This document shows positions 1-8,007 of a stretch of DNA of 64,000 nt, piece after piece (within the stretch, counting starts at the first letter, position 1; each line of letters starts with the position of its first letter). Below the pieces are notes generated by a model that was not told the DNA's origin, made no database searches, and was given only the letters and a program-made list of their open reading frames with translations. A program made the translations under genes and the position numbers. This stretch comes from Pseudomonas anatoliensis. GTDB taxonomy: Bacteria; Pseudomonadota; Gammaproteobacteria; Pseudomonadales; Pseudomonadaceae. The stretch lies in contig NZ_JACVHC010000008.1 of the NCBI RefSeq assembly GCF_017976235.1, positions 62,001-126,000 on the forward strand. Reading direction: 5' to 3'.

Positions 1-831
1 GTGCTCGCGGGCCAGTTCGGCGAGGCGGTCGTAAACCAATTCCCAAACGTCGTTGGCCATGACGGCGGACAACGGCACCGACGGCACCTCGATGCCCAGA
101 TCCCGTGGGCGCGCATGGCCGATATCGATGATGTCGCAGGTTCGATCATGGCCGACGAGAAACTGCGCCACGGCTTCCACCGGTTTCTGCGTGGCGGACA
201 GGCCGATGCGGGTCAGCGGTTCAGCGCACAGCGCTTGCAGGCGTTCCAGGCTCAGGGCCAGGTGACTGCCGCGTTTACCGGCGGCCATGGCGTGGATTTC
301 GTCGATGATCACGGTGCGCGTGGTGCCGAGCATTTTGCGTCCCGACTCTGAGCCCAGCAGCACGTAAAGCGATTCCGGGGTGGTCACCAGAATGTGCGGC
401 GCGGTCTTGCGCATGGCCGCGCGTTCTTTTTGCGGGGTGTCGCCGGTGCGCACGGCGGTGGTGATTTCCAGCTGCGGCAAGCCCATCTGTCGTAACTGTT
501 CGGTAATCCCGGCGAGCGGATTTTGCAGGTTGATGCGGATATCGTTGGACAGCGCCTTCAGCGGCGAGACGTAGACCACCAGGGTTTCGTCAGGCAGGCC
601 GGCGGGGTTTTCCAGGCCTCGGTGGACAAGGTCGTCGAGCACGGCGAGGAACGCGGTGAGGGTTTTCCCTGAACCCGTGGGTGCGGCAATCAATGTTGAG
701 CGGCGCTGCCGGATCAACGGCCATGCGCGGGCCTGAGCGGCGGTGACCGTCGCAAAAGTGTTCCTGAACCAGGCGCTGACGGCGGGGTGAAAGCCTGCCA
801 GGGCCGCGTCCGTGGGGATGGGCAGATTCAT
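1..831 (-). CDS. Lhr-type DEAD/DEAH helicase, N-terminal part
   Basis: Reading leftward from the ATG at 831 the frame is open for 277 codons to the window edge, so only the N-terminus is present. The translation starts MNLPIPTDAALAGF and has a Walker A APTGSGKT near residue 50, motif Ia VSPLKALSNDI, a TTPESL motif and a Walker B DEIH near residue 179, followed by LSATQKP (motif III). This pattern, especially DEIH with the SPLKAL block, is that of large ATP-dependent DNA helicases of the Lhr family, which are about 1,400 residues long and act in DNA repair. The C-terminal winged-helix and Lhr-specific regions lie outside the window, so the subfamily (Lhr-Core or long Lhr) cannot be fixed. Divergent from the gene at 1195, with a REP pair between. 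Confidence 0.85.
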   Translation of the reverse strand, partial: MNLPIPTDAALAGFHPAVSAWFRNTFATVTAAQARAWPLIRQRRSTLIAAPTGSGKTLTAFLAVLDDLVHRGLENPAGLPDETLVVYVSPLKALSNDIRINLQNPLAGITEQLRQMGLPQLEITTAVRTGDTPQKERAAMRKTAPHILVTTPESLYVLLGSESGRKMLGTTRTVIIDEIHAMAAGKRGSHLALSLERLQALCAEPLTRIGLSATQKPVEAVAQFLVGHDRTCDIIDIGHARPRDLGIEVPSVPLSAVMANDVWELVYDRLAELAREH

Positions 832-896
832 GGCTTAAGTTATGCGGGCGAGGGCGGGAAGATGCAAGTACCGCCGGGTATCTCGGCTGGCAATCG

Positions 897-1041
897 GGGC
901 CTCATCGCTGGCAAGCCAGCTCCCACATGATTTGTGAACACCTCCAACCCGTTGTTGCTTCAACACAAACTCTGAGCTATCCCACAGAATTTGCAGACAC
1001 CGCGCAACCTGTGGGAGCTGGCTTGCCAGCGATAGGGCCAG
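897..1041. repeat. REP pair (BIME), GGGAGCTGGCTTGCC family
   Basis: Two inverted palindromic units, one at about 897-928 and its mirror at about 1009-1041, share GTGGGAGCTGGCTTGCCAGC. They occupy most of the 363-base gap (832-1194) between the divergent helicase and SDR genes. Each unit can fold on itself and the pair can fold together. Nothing else in the gap is recognisable; a promoter for the gene at 1195 should lie in 1042-1194 but no clear hexamers stand out. Confidence 0.85.
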
Positions 1042-1194
1042 TTGCGTTGGTACAAATCCCGGGGATCTACACTTTACGGGTGACGGTTGCGCACTAAACC
1101 CGCAAAATGCAACGATTCCGGCAATTATCGACGACGCTGCTGCAAGCATCGTCGCCAAAGCCATCGTTCCAATCAGACTGGGCCTGCTGACTCT

Positions 1195-2079
1195 ATGCGA
1201 ATGCGCCTTATGTTACTGGGCGGCGGAAATGCCCTTGGGCAGGCGCTGATTCGCCTCGGTGCGGAAGAAGACATCGGTTTCCTCGCCCCCCGCCCGCCAG
1301 AAGACGGCTGGGATGCCGCGAGCCTGACGCAACTGCTCGACGACACTCGTCCGGATGCGTTGATCAACCTCGCCTACTATTTCGACTGGTTCCAGGCCGA
1401 AACGGTCAGCGAAAGCCGTATGGCCGGGCAGGAACGCGCCATCGAGCGTCTGGCCGAACTGTGCCAGCACCACAATATCGTCCTCGTGCAACCGTCCAGT
1501 TATCGGGTGTTCGACGGCTCGCGTGCTACCGCGTACAGCGAAAAAGATGAGCCGGTGCCCTTGGGCCTGCGCGGTCAGGCGTTGTGGCGGATCGAGCAAA
1601 GCGTTCGCGCCACCTGCCCACAGCATGTGTTGCTGCGATTCGGCTGGCTGCTCGATGACAGCGCGCAAGGCACCCTTGGGCGTTTCCTTGCCCGCGCCGA
1701 ACTGCCGGAAGAATTGCTCATGGCCGATGATCGCCGAGGCAATCCGACGCCGGTCGACGACGCCGCACGGGTGATCATCTCGGTGCTCAAGCAACTCGAT
1801 TGCGCGGCACCGCTGTGGGGCACTTATCACTACGCCGGGCATGAGGCGACCACACCGCTGGCGCTGGGTCAGGCGATTCTGACCGAGGCCCGCAGTCTCC
1901 ACGCGCTGGCCATCGAAGCACCGACCGCCCAGGCTCACGCCGCACGGCCGGACGCTGCCGAGGAACCGCAACACGCGGTGCTCGCCTGCAAGAAAATTCT
2001 GCACACTTTCGGGATCAAGCCGCGCGCCTGGCGTGCCGCGCTCCCGGGCTTATTGGATAGGTTTTATCGCCATGGCTGA
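1195..2079 (+). CDS. RmlD-like sugar-nucleotide-binding protein
   Basis: Protein of 294 residues with an N-terminal Rossmann glycine motif (LLGGGNALGQ) and the overall pattern of the RmlD_sub_bind (dTDP-4-dehydrorhamnose reductase-like) SDR family. A serine/YRVFDG segment near residue 105 replaces the usual catalytic region, and no canonical Y-x3-K is obvious, so it may bind rather than reduce a nucleotide sugar. The start is ambiguous: ATG at 1195 (MRMRLMLLGGG) or at 1201; no strong Shine-Dalgarno is seen before either. It overlaps the next SDR gene by 8 bases, so the two are almost certainly translated together and may work on the same sugar nucleotide, possibly in surface polysaccharide metabolism. 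The substrate is not known. Confidence 0.75.
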   Translation: MRMRLMLLGGGNALGQALIRLGAEEDIGFLAPRPPEDGWDAASLTQLLDDTRPDALINLAYYFDWFQAETVSESRMAGQERAIERLAELCQHHNIVLVQPSSYRVFDGSRATAYSEKDEPVPLGLRGQALWRIEQSVRATCPQHVLLRFGWLLDDSAQGTLGRFLARAELPEELLMADDRRGNPTPVDDAARVIISVLKQLDCAAPLWGTYHYAGHEATTPLALGQAILTEARSLHALAIEAPTAQAHAARPDAAEEPQHAVLACKKILHTFGIKPRAWRAALPGLLDRFYRHG

Positions 2080-3004
2080 AGGCACTGTTTTAATCACCGG
2101 CGGCGCCGGGTTCATTGGCTCGCACCTGACTGACGCCTTGCTCGCCAAGGGGCATTCGGTGCGGATACTGGACGACCTGTCGACCGGCAAACGCAGCAAC
2201 CTGCCGCTGGACAACCCTCGGGTGGAACTGATTGTTGGCGATGTCGCCGATGCGGCGCTGGTTGCCCAGGCGATGCAGGGCTGCAGCGCGGTCGCCCACC
2301 TGGCGGCTGTGGCCTCGGTGCAAGCGTCGGTGGATGACCCGGTGAAGACTCACCAGAGCAATTTCATCGGCACCTTGAATGTCTGCGAAGCCATGCGTCT
2401 GGCCGGGGTCAAGCGTGTTTTATACGCCTCCAGCGCAGCGGTGTATGGCAACAACGGCGAGGGCGAATCGATTGACGAAGACACGCCAAAAGCCCCGCTG
2501 ACGCCCTACGCGTCGGACAAACTGGCCGGCGAGCACTACTTCGATTTCTACCGCCGCCAGCATGGTCTTGAGCCGGCGATTTTCCGCTTCTTCAATATCT
2601 TCGGCCCCCGCCAGGATCCGTCCTCGCCGTACTCGGGGGTCATCAGCATCTTCAGCGAACGCGCGCAGAGCGGCTTGCCGATCACCGTGTTCGGCGATGG
2701 CGAGCAGACGCGCGACTTCCTCTATGTCGAGGATCTGGTCGACATTCTGGTGCAGGCAATCGAAAAGCCTGTTGTCGAAACCGGCGCAGTGAACGTCGGC
2801 TGGAATCAGGCGATGAGCCTCAAACAGATGCTCGCCGAGCTGCAAAAGGTTGTCGGAGAGTTGCCGCCGATCAGCTACGGCCCGGCTCGCTCGGGCGACA
2901 TCCGCCATTCGCGGGCGAACAATCGACGGTTGCTCGAGCGATTCGAAATGCCACCGCAAACGCCGATGAACGTTGGTCTGGCGCGGTTGTTGGGGCGCGC
3001 CTGA
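2072..3004 (+). CDS. NAD-dependent epimerase/dehydratase (extended SDR)
   Basis: 310-residue extended short-chain dehydrogenase of the GalE/UDP-glucose 4-epimerase type. The NAD-binding GGAGFIGSH motif is at residues 10-18, DDLSTGK follows strand 2, the active-site serine block YASSAAVYG is at 118-126 and the catalytic pair Y146-x3-K150 (YASDK) is intact. FNIFGPRQDP and the RDFLYVEDLV motif typical of sugar-nucleotide epimerases are also present. I chose the ATG at 2072, which overlaps the upstream stop; a longer form from 2033 only adds a poor leader. It probably interconverts UDP- or other nucleotide hexoses in the cytoplasm; which sugar cannot be read from the sequence. Confidence 0.85.
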   Translation: MAEGTVLITGGAGFIGSHLTDALLAKGHSVRILDDLSTGKRSNLPLDNPRVELIVGDVADAALVAQAMQGCSAVAHLAAVASVQASVDDPVKTHQSNFIGTLNVCEAMRLAGVKRVLYASSAAVYGNNGEGESIDEDTPKAPLTPYASDKLAGEHYFDFYRRQHGLEPAIFRFFNIFGPRQDPSSPYSGVISIFSERAQSGLPITVFGDGEQTRDFLYVEDLVDILVQAIEKPVVETGAVNVGWNQAMSLKQMLAELQKVVGELPPISYGPARSGDIRHSRANNRRLLERFEMPPQTPMNVGLARLLGRA

Positions 3005-3007
3005 AAG

Positions 3008-3169
3008 GCCCCTCACCCTAACCCTCTCCCGGAGGGAGAGGGGACTGACCGAGGTGGATGGTCGAGCTATGTCGACGTGAAAGTCCGAGTTGAACTCAGG
3101 TTCTGAACTGCATGAGATCGGCTCCCTTTCCCCCTCGCCCACTTGGGGGAGAGGGCTGGGGTGAGGGGG
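3008..3169. repeat. Long inverted-repeat element, CCCTCACCC family
   Basis: A 160-base element bounded by CCCTCACCCTAACCCTC on the left and its imperfect inverse (GAGGGCTGGGGTGAGGG) on the right; inside each arm a second small palindrome (CTCCC..GGGAG) is seen. A related, longer copy is at 47799-48008. It fills part of the 367-base gap 3005-3371, the rest of which holds a terminator (3205-3236) and about 130 bases with nothing recognisable. Confidence 0.8.
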
Positions 3170-3204
3170 TTCGATTCAACTCACTGCACAAATCTGTCAG
3201 ACAT

Positions 3205-3236
3205 GAAAAAGGCGCCCTTCAACAGGCGCCTTTTTC
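3205..3236. terminator. Bidirectional intrinsic terminator
   Basis: Perfect 12-base stem GAAAAAGGCGCC / GGCGCCTTTTTC around an 8-base loop, with A and T tracts built into the stem so that it can work in either direction. It lies between the convergent SDR pair (ending 3004) and oprG (ending 3372). Confidence 0.85.
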
Positions 3237-3371
3237 ACGGCCGGGATTTGTCTCAATCCCTGTGGCAAGGGAATCTTATTCCCCGATCGACTGCACATCA
3301 GTCGCCTTCAGTTTCAACCTGCTCACCACCAAGCCTCATTCACCACCACGTGAACATTCTGTAAATCCGGC

Positions 3372-4070
3372 TTAGAACTTATAGCCCAAACCGACCATGT
3401 AGATGAACGGATCCACATCCACATTCACCCGTGCCCGAGTGCCCGGTGCAACAGCGTTGTTTTCAACGGTCGCGCGGGTGTCGATATCGATGTAACGCAC
3501 TTGGGCGTTGAGCATGATGTTGTCGGTGATCATGTAATCCGCACCGACCTGCCACGCCAGACCCCAGGAGTTTTTCGCCTTGAAATTGCTGAAGCCGTTG
3601 GCACTGGCTTCACTGCCGACGTGTTCGTCGTAGATCCAGGTGTAATTGATGCCGCCGCCGACATACGGTTGGAAAGCCGACTTCGAATCCAGCGGGTAGT
3701 AGACGACGCTGAGGGTCGGTGGCAGGTGTTTCAGCGTGCCGAGTTTGCCGTTGGCCGCTGGCAGGGCAGTGCCCTTGAGCTTCACGTCATGTTCAAACGG
3801 CGTGGCAGCGAGCAATTCGATACCGACGTGGCTGGTGAGCATGTAAGCGAAGTTCAGACCCAGTTGAGTGTCGCTGCTCATGGTCGCCTTGCCGCCCAGA
3901 TTGGCGCCGCTCAACGGACCCTGATCGACCTTGACGCTGGAGCTGTCGGCCTTCGGGTTGACGGTGATTGCACCGGCACGGATCAGGATGTCGCCGGCTT
4001 CGTGGGCGTGGGCGAGCGGGGCTGCGAGCGCGAGGGCAACCAGCGAAGCGCTGAGCAAGGACTTGTTCAT
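3372..4070 (-). CDS. oprG: Outer-membrane protein OprG (OmpW family)
   Basis: 232-residue OmpW-family eight-stranded beta-barrel porin. The N-terminus is a signal peptide ending AHAHEAG, followed by GDILIRAGAITVNP, the conserved OmpW start, and the protein ends in the barrel signature LGYKF with a terminal Phe. OprG/OmpW channels are thought to let small hydrophobic molecules or amino acids into the periplasm. It is monocistronic: a terminator lies downstream and a REP pair upstream. Its promoter carries an ANR/FNR-like site centred 41.5 bases upstream of the predicted start of transcription (see 4102-4150), in keeping with the known anaerobic ANR control of oprG in P. aeruginosa. Confidence 0.93.
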   Translation of the reverse strand: MNKSLLSASLVALALAAPLAHAHEAGDILIRAGAITVNPKADSSSVKVDQGPLSGANLGGKATMSSDTQLGLNFAYMLTSHVGIELLAATPFEHDVKLKGTALPAANGKLGTLKHLPPTLSVVYYPLDSKSAFQPYVGGGINYTWIYDEHVGSEASANGFSNFKAKNSWGLAWQVGADYMITDNIMLNAQVRYIDIDTRATVENNAVAPGTRARVNVDVDPFIYMVGLGYKF

Positions 4071-4101
4071 GGGGGCTCCAAAAGGACGTTGAAATTTTCT
4101 G

Positions 4102-4150
4102 ATGTCCTATTGTATGAAGCCAACTGATACGGTCTTTTGATTCAGCTCAA
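4102..4150 (-). promoter_or_regulatory. ANR/FNR-type class II promoter of oprG
   Basis: On the minus strand TTGAG-CTGA-ATCAA (4137-4150) matches the ANR/FNR consensus TTGAT-N4-ATCAA with one mismatch. A good -10 hexamer TACAAT lies at 4109-4114, giving a predicted start of transcription near 4102. The centre of the ANR site (4143.5) is then 41.5 bases upstream, exactly the class II activator geometry. The start codon of oprG follows about 32 bases later. Confidence 0.6.
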
Positions 4151-4168
4151 TGAAACAGTGATGGCGCC

Positions 4169-4246
4169 AAAAGATCGCAGCCTTCGGCAGCTCCTACAGT
4201 TGAAATGCTATCCCTTGTAGGAGCTGCCGAAGGCTGCGATCTTTTG
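4169..4246. repeat. REP pair, TGTAGGAGCTGCC family
   Basis: Two inverted copies (4169-4198 and 4216-4245) of a 30-base unit that starts TGTAGGAGCTGCCGAAGG and ends GATCTTTT. The pair forms a long hairpin between oprG's promoter and the end of the DUF3299 gene. Same family at 6805, 8008, 8150, 9104, 17346, 19413, 21448, 45755 and 50400. Confidence 0.9.
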
Positions 4247-4265
4247 ATCTTGAAAGTGCCGGGGT

Positions 4266-4784
4266 TTACTCCGGCAGCTCATACACGTAAATCTTGTCCG
4301 CCTCCATCTGATACCCGGCATCCGCCAGCTCACTGCTGGACGCCTTGACTTGCATCGGCCCCTCGATCCAGTAAGGCTGATACAACTCGTCGAGCTTCAC
4401 CCCGAGTTCGCTTTTCACATGCACGATCTGGTTCGACGGTGGTGGCGGCACGTGGATGCAGGCGCCGAAATACGGCACCAGCAAAAAGTCCGTGGTGCGC
4501 CCCTCTTCATTGACTTCCAGCGGCACGATATAGCCCGGCAGGCGAATGTTCTGGCCGTCGAGGCTCTGCACCACCGGTGCATTCGGCAAGTCCTGTTTGG
4601 CTGCTGGCGCTGACTCAGCCGACAACGCATCGCTCATTTTCGACAGGTCGTGCAGAGGCGTCATGTTCGGCACTTCCGGCGCGGCGTCCGGCGGGATCAT
4701 TTCCGACCAGGTCAGGTCTTTTGGCGCGGCTGCCCACACGGGCAGGGCGACCATTAATAACAGCGCGAGCAGTGCGCGGGGCAT
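4266..4784 (-). CDS. Periplasmic DUF3299-family protein
   Basis: 172 residues: signal peptide MPRALLALLLMVALPVWAAA, then a DUF3299 domain with the block IRLPGYIVPLE and the metal-site-like ACIHVPPPPSNQI. The ATG at 4784 is preferred because GAGG lies about 8 bases before it and the signal peptide begins there; an ATG at 4799 overlapping the permease stop is also possible. Last gene of the leftward four-gene cluster 7501-4266, whose P. aeruginosa counterpart (PA4063-PA4066, from memory) is induced by zinc starvation. The role of DUF3299 proteins is not established; here a periplasmic metal-handling accessory is plausible. Confidence 0.8.
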   Translation of the reverse strand: MPRALLALLLMVALPVWAAAPKDLTWSEMIPPDAAPEVPNMTPLHDLSKMSDALSAESAPAAKQDLPNAPVVQSLDGQNIRLPGYIVPLEVNEEGRTTDFLLVPYFGACIHVPPPPSNQIVHVKSELGVKLDELYQPYWIEGPMQVKASSSELADAGYQMEADKIYVYELPE

Positions 4785-4795
4785 GGTGAACATCC

Positions 4796-6061
4796 TCATA
4801 AACGGATCGACAGGCCATCGGCCAAAGATTGGCGATAGGCGCGCCAGGCCGGCACGCTGCCCATCAGCAGCGCGGCCGCCAGAATGCCACCGAGCAGCGT
4901 CCATTCATACTCGCTCGGCCACGCCAGCGGCAGGAACAAACCGTAATTGGCCTGCACGTAACCCTGCGCAGCCGCAATGCCGATGTACAACAACGCCAGC
5001 CCGGCGATCACTCCGATCAACGCCAGAGCGAACGCTTCCAGCACCAGCAGACTCGCGATGTGCCACGGCCGCGCACCCACCGAGCGCAGAATCGCCATCT
5101 CGCGGCGCCGCTCGTTGAGGCTGGTCAGAATCGCCGTAAGCATGCCAATCAACCCGGTCAGCACCACGAACAGCGAGACCACAAACAGCGCTTTTTCGGC
5201 GGTGCTCATCAGGCTCCACAGCTCCTGCAAGGCCACGCCCGGCAGGATCGCCAGCATCGGCTCACCACGGAATTCATTGATCTCGCGTTGCAGGGCGAAG
5301 GTGGAAATCTTGCTGTTGAGGCCCAGCATGAACGCGGTGATCGCTTGCGGCGTCAGGTCCATGTTTCGCGCCTGATCCGCACTGATCCGCCCATTGCCAC
5401 GGGCCGGCACGCCGTTGTGCCAGTCGATGTGAATCGCCTCCATGCCGCCAAGGCTGATGTGCAGCGTGCGATCCACCGGCGTACCGGTGCGCTTGAGAAC
5501 GCCGACCACGGTGAACGGTTTGTCGTCGTGTTTGACCAGGCTGATCGCGGCCACGCCATGAGCCAGCACCAGTTTGTCGCCGAGTTTGTAATGCAGCGCC
5601 TCGGCCACTTCGGCGCCGAGCACCACTTCGAATGGGTCGGTAGCAAAGGCGCGACCGTCGGCCAGCGCCAGATGCTGCTGGCGGCCATATTGGTAATGCT
5701 CGAAATAGGCTTCGGTGGTGCCCATCACCCGATAGCCGCGATGGGAGTCGCCTAGGGACATCGGGATCGCCCACTTCACTTTCGGGTTGTTGGCAAAGTG
5801 TTCGAAGCTGTCCCAGCGGATGTTATTGGTAGCGTTGCCAATGCGAAACACCGAGTACAGCAGCAGGTTCACCGAACCGGAACGGGCGCCAACAATCAGG
5901 TCGGTGCCGCTGATGGTGCTGGCGAAACTGGCTTTGGCTTCGGTGCGCACACGCTCGACGGCCAGCAGCAGGCAGACCGACAGGGCGATGGCGAATGCAG
6001 TGAGCAGCGCGGTGAAACGGCGGTTGGCCAGGCTGGCCATGGCCAGACGAAACAGATACAT
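4796..6061 (-). CDS. FtsX/MacB-like ABC transporter permease
   Basis: 421-residue inner-membrane protein of the LolC/FtsX type: one membrane segment at the N-terminus (FTALLTAFAIALSVCLLLAV), a large periplasmic MacB_PCD-like domain (about residues 40-270), then three membrane segments in the C-terminal third containing the FtsX signature (LTAILTSLNERRREMAILRSVGA). Two bases separate it from the ATPase gene and its stop overlaps the next start region, so the three are an operon. Such MacB/Lol-type transporters usually act as mechanotransmitters on periplasmic partners rather than moving a solute through the membrane; the His-rich protein of the same operon is the obvious partner. Confidence 0.88.
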   Translation of the reverse strand: MYLFRLAMASLANRRFTALLTAFAIALSVCLLLAVERVRTEAKASFASTISGTDLIVGARSGSVNLLLYSVFRIGNATNNIRWDSFEHFANNPKVKWAIPMSLGDSHRGYRVMGTTEAYFEHYQYGRQQHLALADGRAFATDPFEVVLGAEVAEALHYKLGDKLVLAHGVAAISLVKHDDKPFTVVGVLKRTGTPVDRTLHISLGGMEAIHIDWHNGVPARGNGRISADQARNMDLTPQAITAFMLGLNSKISTFALQREINEFRGEPMLAILPGVALQELWSLMSTAEKALFVVSLFVVLTGLIGMLTAILTSLNERRREMAILRSVGARPWHIASLLVLEAFALALIGVIAGLALLYIGIAAAQGYVQANYGLFLPLAWPSEYEWTLLGGILAAALLMGSVPAWRAYRQSLADGLSIRL

Positions 6062-6062
6062 C

Positions 6063-6773
6063 TCAGACCTCGGCAGACGTGGCGGCGCGATTGAGTTCGG
6101 CCAGGGACAGATGACGGTCGAACAGCGGCGCCAGACTCTGGTCGTGGCTGACGAACAGCAGGCTGGAACCGGCCTCGCGGCATTCGGCGAACAACAGGCG
6201 AATGAAGTTTTCCCGGGCGTCGTAGTCCAGCGCCGAGGTCGGTTCGTCGGCGATCACCAGTTCTGGCTGACCGATCAACGCACGGGCAGCGGCCACACGT
6301 TGTTGCTGACCGATGGACAGCGAGTCGGCGCGGCGACTGAGGATGCTTTCGTCCTTCAGCCCCAAATGCGCGAGCAGGGTTGCCGCGGCTTGATCGACAC
6401 TGCCGTGACGCTGTTTCGCCCGTCCAGCGCGCAATTTCGAAAAGTGGCAGGGCAGCTCAACGTTCTCGCGCACCGAGAGAAACGGCAGCAGGTTGAACTG
6501 CTGGAAGATGTAACCGGTGTGGTCCACGCGGAAAGTGTCGCGGGCACCGGCAGAGAGTTCGGTCAGCTCCTGGCCCAGTAGACGAATGCTGCCGCGATCG
6601 GGTTTCTGCACACCGCCCAGCAAGCCGAGCAGGGTCGTCTTGCCGCTGCCGCTGGGGCCTTTGAGGAACAGGGTTTCACCCGCTTCCAGCCGAAACGCCG
6701 GGATGTCCAGCAGCAGTGGGTGACCGGGCCAACTGAAGCCCAGGTCGGACAGTTCGATGAGTGCTTGGGTCAT
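6063..6773 (-). CDS. MacB/LolD-like ABC transporter ATPase
   Basis: 236-residue ABC ATPase with Walker A GPSGSGKTT (39-47), Q-loop FQQFNLLPF, signature LSIGQQQRVAAARAL, Walker B LVIADEPTSALD and the H-loop FVSHD. This is the LolD/MacB-type cassette that pairs with FtsX-like permeases. The ATG at 6773 is chosen; an upstream extension to 6896 would translate a REP element and is rejected. It lies immediately before the permease gene, and a REP pair separates it from the His-rich gene, which nevertheless probably belongs to the same unit. Confidence 0.9.
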   Translation of the reverse strand: MTQALIELSDLGFSWPGHPLLLDIPAFRLEAGETLFLKGPSGSGKTTLLGLLGGVQKPDRGSIRLLGQELTELSAGARDTFRVDHTGYIFQQFNLLPFLSVRENVELPCHFSKLRAGRAKQRHGSVDQAAATLLAHLGLKDESILSRRADSLSIGQQQRVAAARALIGQPELVIADEPTSALDYDARENFIRLLFAECREAGSSLLFVSHDQSLAPLFDRHLSLAELNRAATSAEV

Positions 6774-6804
6774 GACACCAATTTCAAGAGTTGAACACAA
6801 ACCC

Positions 6805-6884
6805 TGTAGGAGCTGCCGAAGGCTGCGATCTTTTGATTTTTGTAAACCAGGATCAAAAGATCGCAGCCTTCGGCAGCTCCTACA
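6805..6884. repeat. REP pair, TGTAGGAGCTGCC family
   Basis: Inverted units at 6805-6834 and 6855-6884, between two genes of the same leftward cluster. The transcript would carry an intercistronic hairpin here, which may uncouple expression of the His-rich gene from the ABC genes. Confidence 0.9.
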
Positions 6885-6901
6885 GGGGTATTTCACTGGA
6901 T

Positions 6902-7501
6902 TCAGAATTTCAGCGAGGCAGCCTTCGCTGTCACTTCCGTACCTTGCTGGCCGCTTGCGCTGATCAGTTGTACCTGAATTTTCTGAGTCGCCGGGAAGGT
7001 GCTGAAGATAGTCGCCAGATCCAGCGTCTTCAATGCGCCCGGAGTCGCGCAGCTGAACTGATAGTGCGCGTGGATTTCGCTGTGGTCGTGGTGATGCTCG
7101 TGACCGTCCTTGCCGGCTTCATCTTCGTGGTGATCGTCTGCGTCGGGCTTGTCACCGAACAGCGGGCTTTCCAGTTCCTGGCTGACCACTTTGCAACCGG
7201 CAGCGGCGGGCAGGTTGAACAGGGCCAATGGCTTTTCAAGTTGCGCACGGGCAGCGGCAACCTTGGCCTTGTCGGCATCCGTGGTGGCGGCGTGTTCGAA
7301 CCCCACCAGATTCATCGCCGGGCTTTCCAGCTCAAGTTCCAGCGTCTGGCCATCCAGTGCAGCGTTGAGACGGCCAACGCCATGTTCATGCGCGCCGAGG
7401 CTACCGTGTTCATGGTCGTGATCGTGGTCATGCTCATCGGCAGCATGGGCAACGGCCAGCGGCAACAGGGCAAACGGCAAAGCGAGCAACAGACGACGCA
7501 T
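6902..7501 (-). CDS. His-rich periplasmic protein, DUF2796 (ZrgA-like)
   Basis: 199 residues: signal peptide MRRLLLALPFALLPLAVAHAAD, then a run of DHDHDHEH and a second histidine-aspartate-rich segment (DDHHEDE...HEHHHDHSEIHAH) inside a DUF2796 domain. Such segments bind zinc. First gene of the cluster with the ABC transporter and DUF3299 protein; the analogous P. aeruginosa and Vibrio (ZrgA) proteins belong to zinc-repressed uptake systems (family knowledge). The protein is inferred to capture zinc in the periplasm. A possible Zur-like palindrome lies 32 bases upstream. Confidence 0.85.
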   Translation of the reverse strand: MRRLLLALPFALLPLAVAHAADEHDHDHDHEHGSLGAHEHGVGRLNAALDGQTLELELESPAMNLVGFEHAATTDADKAKVAAARAQLEKPLALFNLPAAAGCKVVSQELESPLFGDKPDADDHHEDEAGKDGHEHHHDHSEIHAHYQFSCATPGALKTLDLATIFSTFPATQKIQVQLISASGQQGTEVTAKAASLKF

Positions 7502-7532
7502 GGCGGTCTCCGAACAATAAAATGAAAAGTTT

Positions 7533-7550
7533 GTTATGTAATCTTATAAC
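7533..7550. promoter_or_regulatory. Possible Zur-like operator
   Basis: GTTAT-N8-ATAAC inverted repeat in an AT-rich stretch just upstream of the His-rich DUF2796 gene. The half-sites resemble those of gammaproteobacterial Zur boxes (GTTATA...TATAAC), but the spacing is 5 bases longer than usual, so the assignment is tentative. Confidence 0.3.
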
Positions 7551-7636
7551 GAAAGTGCGCAGAGTTTGCCCGTGCGCTTGGCGTTACACAAGTCCCATGG
7601 GAGCATGCAGGTCAGAAATGTGCGGGAGCGAACTCA

Positions 7637-7996
7637 ATGTTGCGGATACGCGGAACCGTCGGTGACTTGCCGGTGGATTTGACGGTGGAACTGGATGACA
7701 GTGATTGGGCCAAGCTCGGTTCGGCCTTGAATGCGCAGGCGCCAATTGCTCAACCTGAAGGGGTTGCGATAACGCCAGCGGCGAAACCGCTGAACCAGGA
7801 CGATGCGTTGTGGCAGGTCGCCAAGGATCTGTTGCGCAAGGCCGGGCAACTCAGCGGGCCGGATCTGCTGGAACAGCTCGAAGGGCTGACCGGCAGCGCG
7901 GTGTCAGGCAAGCGCCTGCTGGTGCGACTGCGGCACAGTGCGGATGTAAAGGTGATGAGCGGCGGGGATACGCCGCTCTACAGCTGGATCGAGTAG
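7637..7996 (+). CDS. Conserved hypothetical protein, 119 aa
   Basis: Soluble 119-residue protein with no signal peptide. The N-terminal half (MLRIRGTVGDLPVDLTVELDDSDW) looks like a beta-rich domain, the C-terminal half is mostly helical and ends LRHSADVKVMSGGDTPLYSWIE. I recognise no functional motif. A GGGAG sits about 9 bases upstream of the ATG. It is divergent from the zinc cluster and followed by a REP/tandem-repeat region. Its position next to the thioredoxin-like gene is kept in P. aeruginosa as far as I remember, suggesting a real conserved gene. Confidence 0.75.
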   Translation: MLRIRGTVGDLPVDLTVELDDSDWAKLGSALNAQAPIAQPEGVAITPAAKPLNQDDALWQVAKDLLRKAGQLSGPDLLEQLEGLTGSAVSGKRLLVRLRHSADVKVMSGGDTPLYSWIE

Positions 7997-8007
7997 CGCG
8001 CAAAAGC

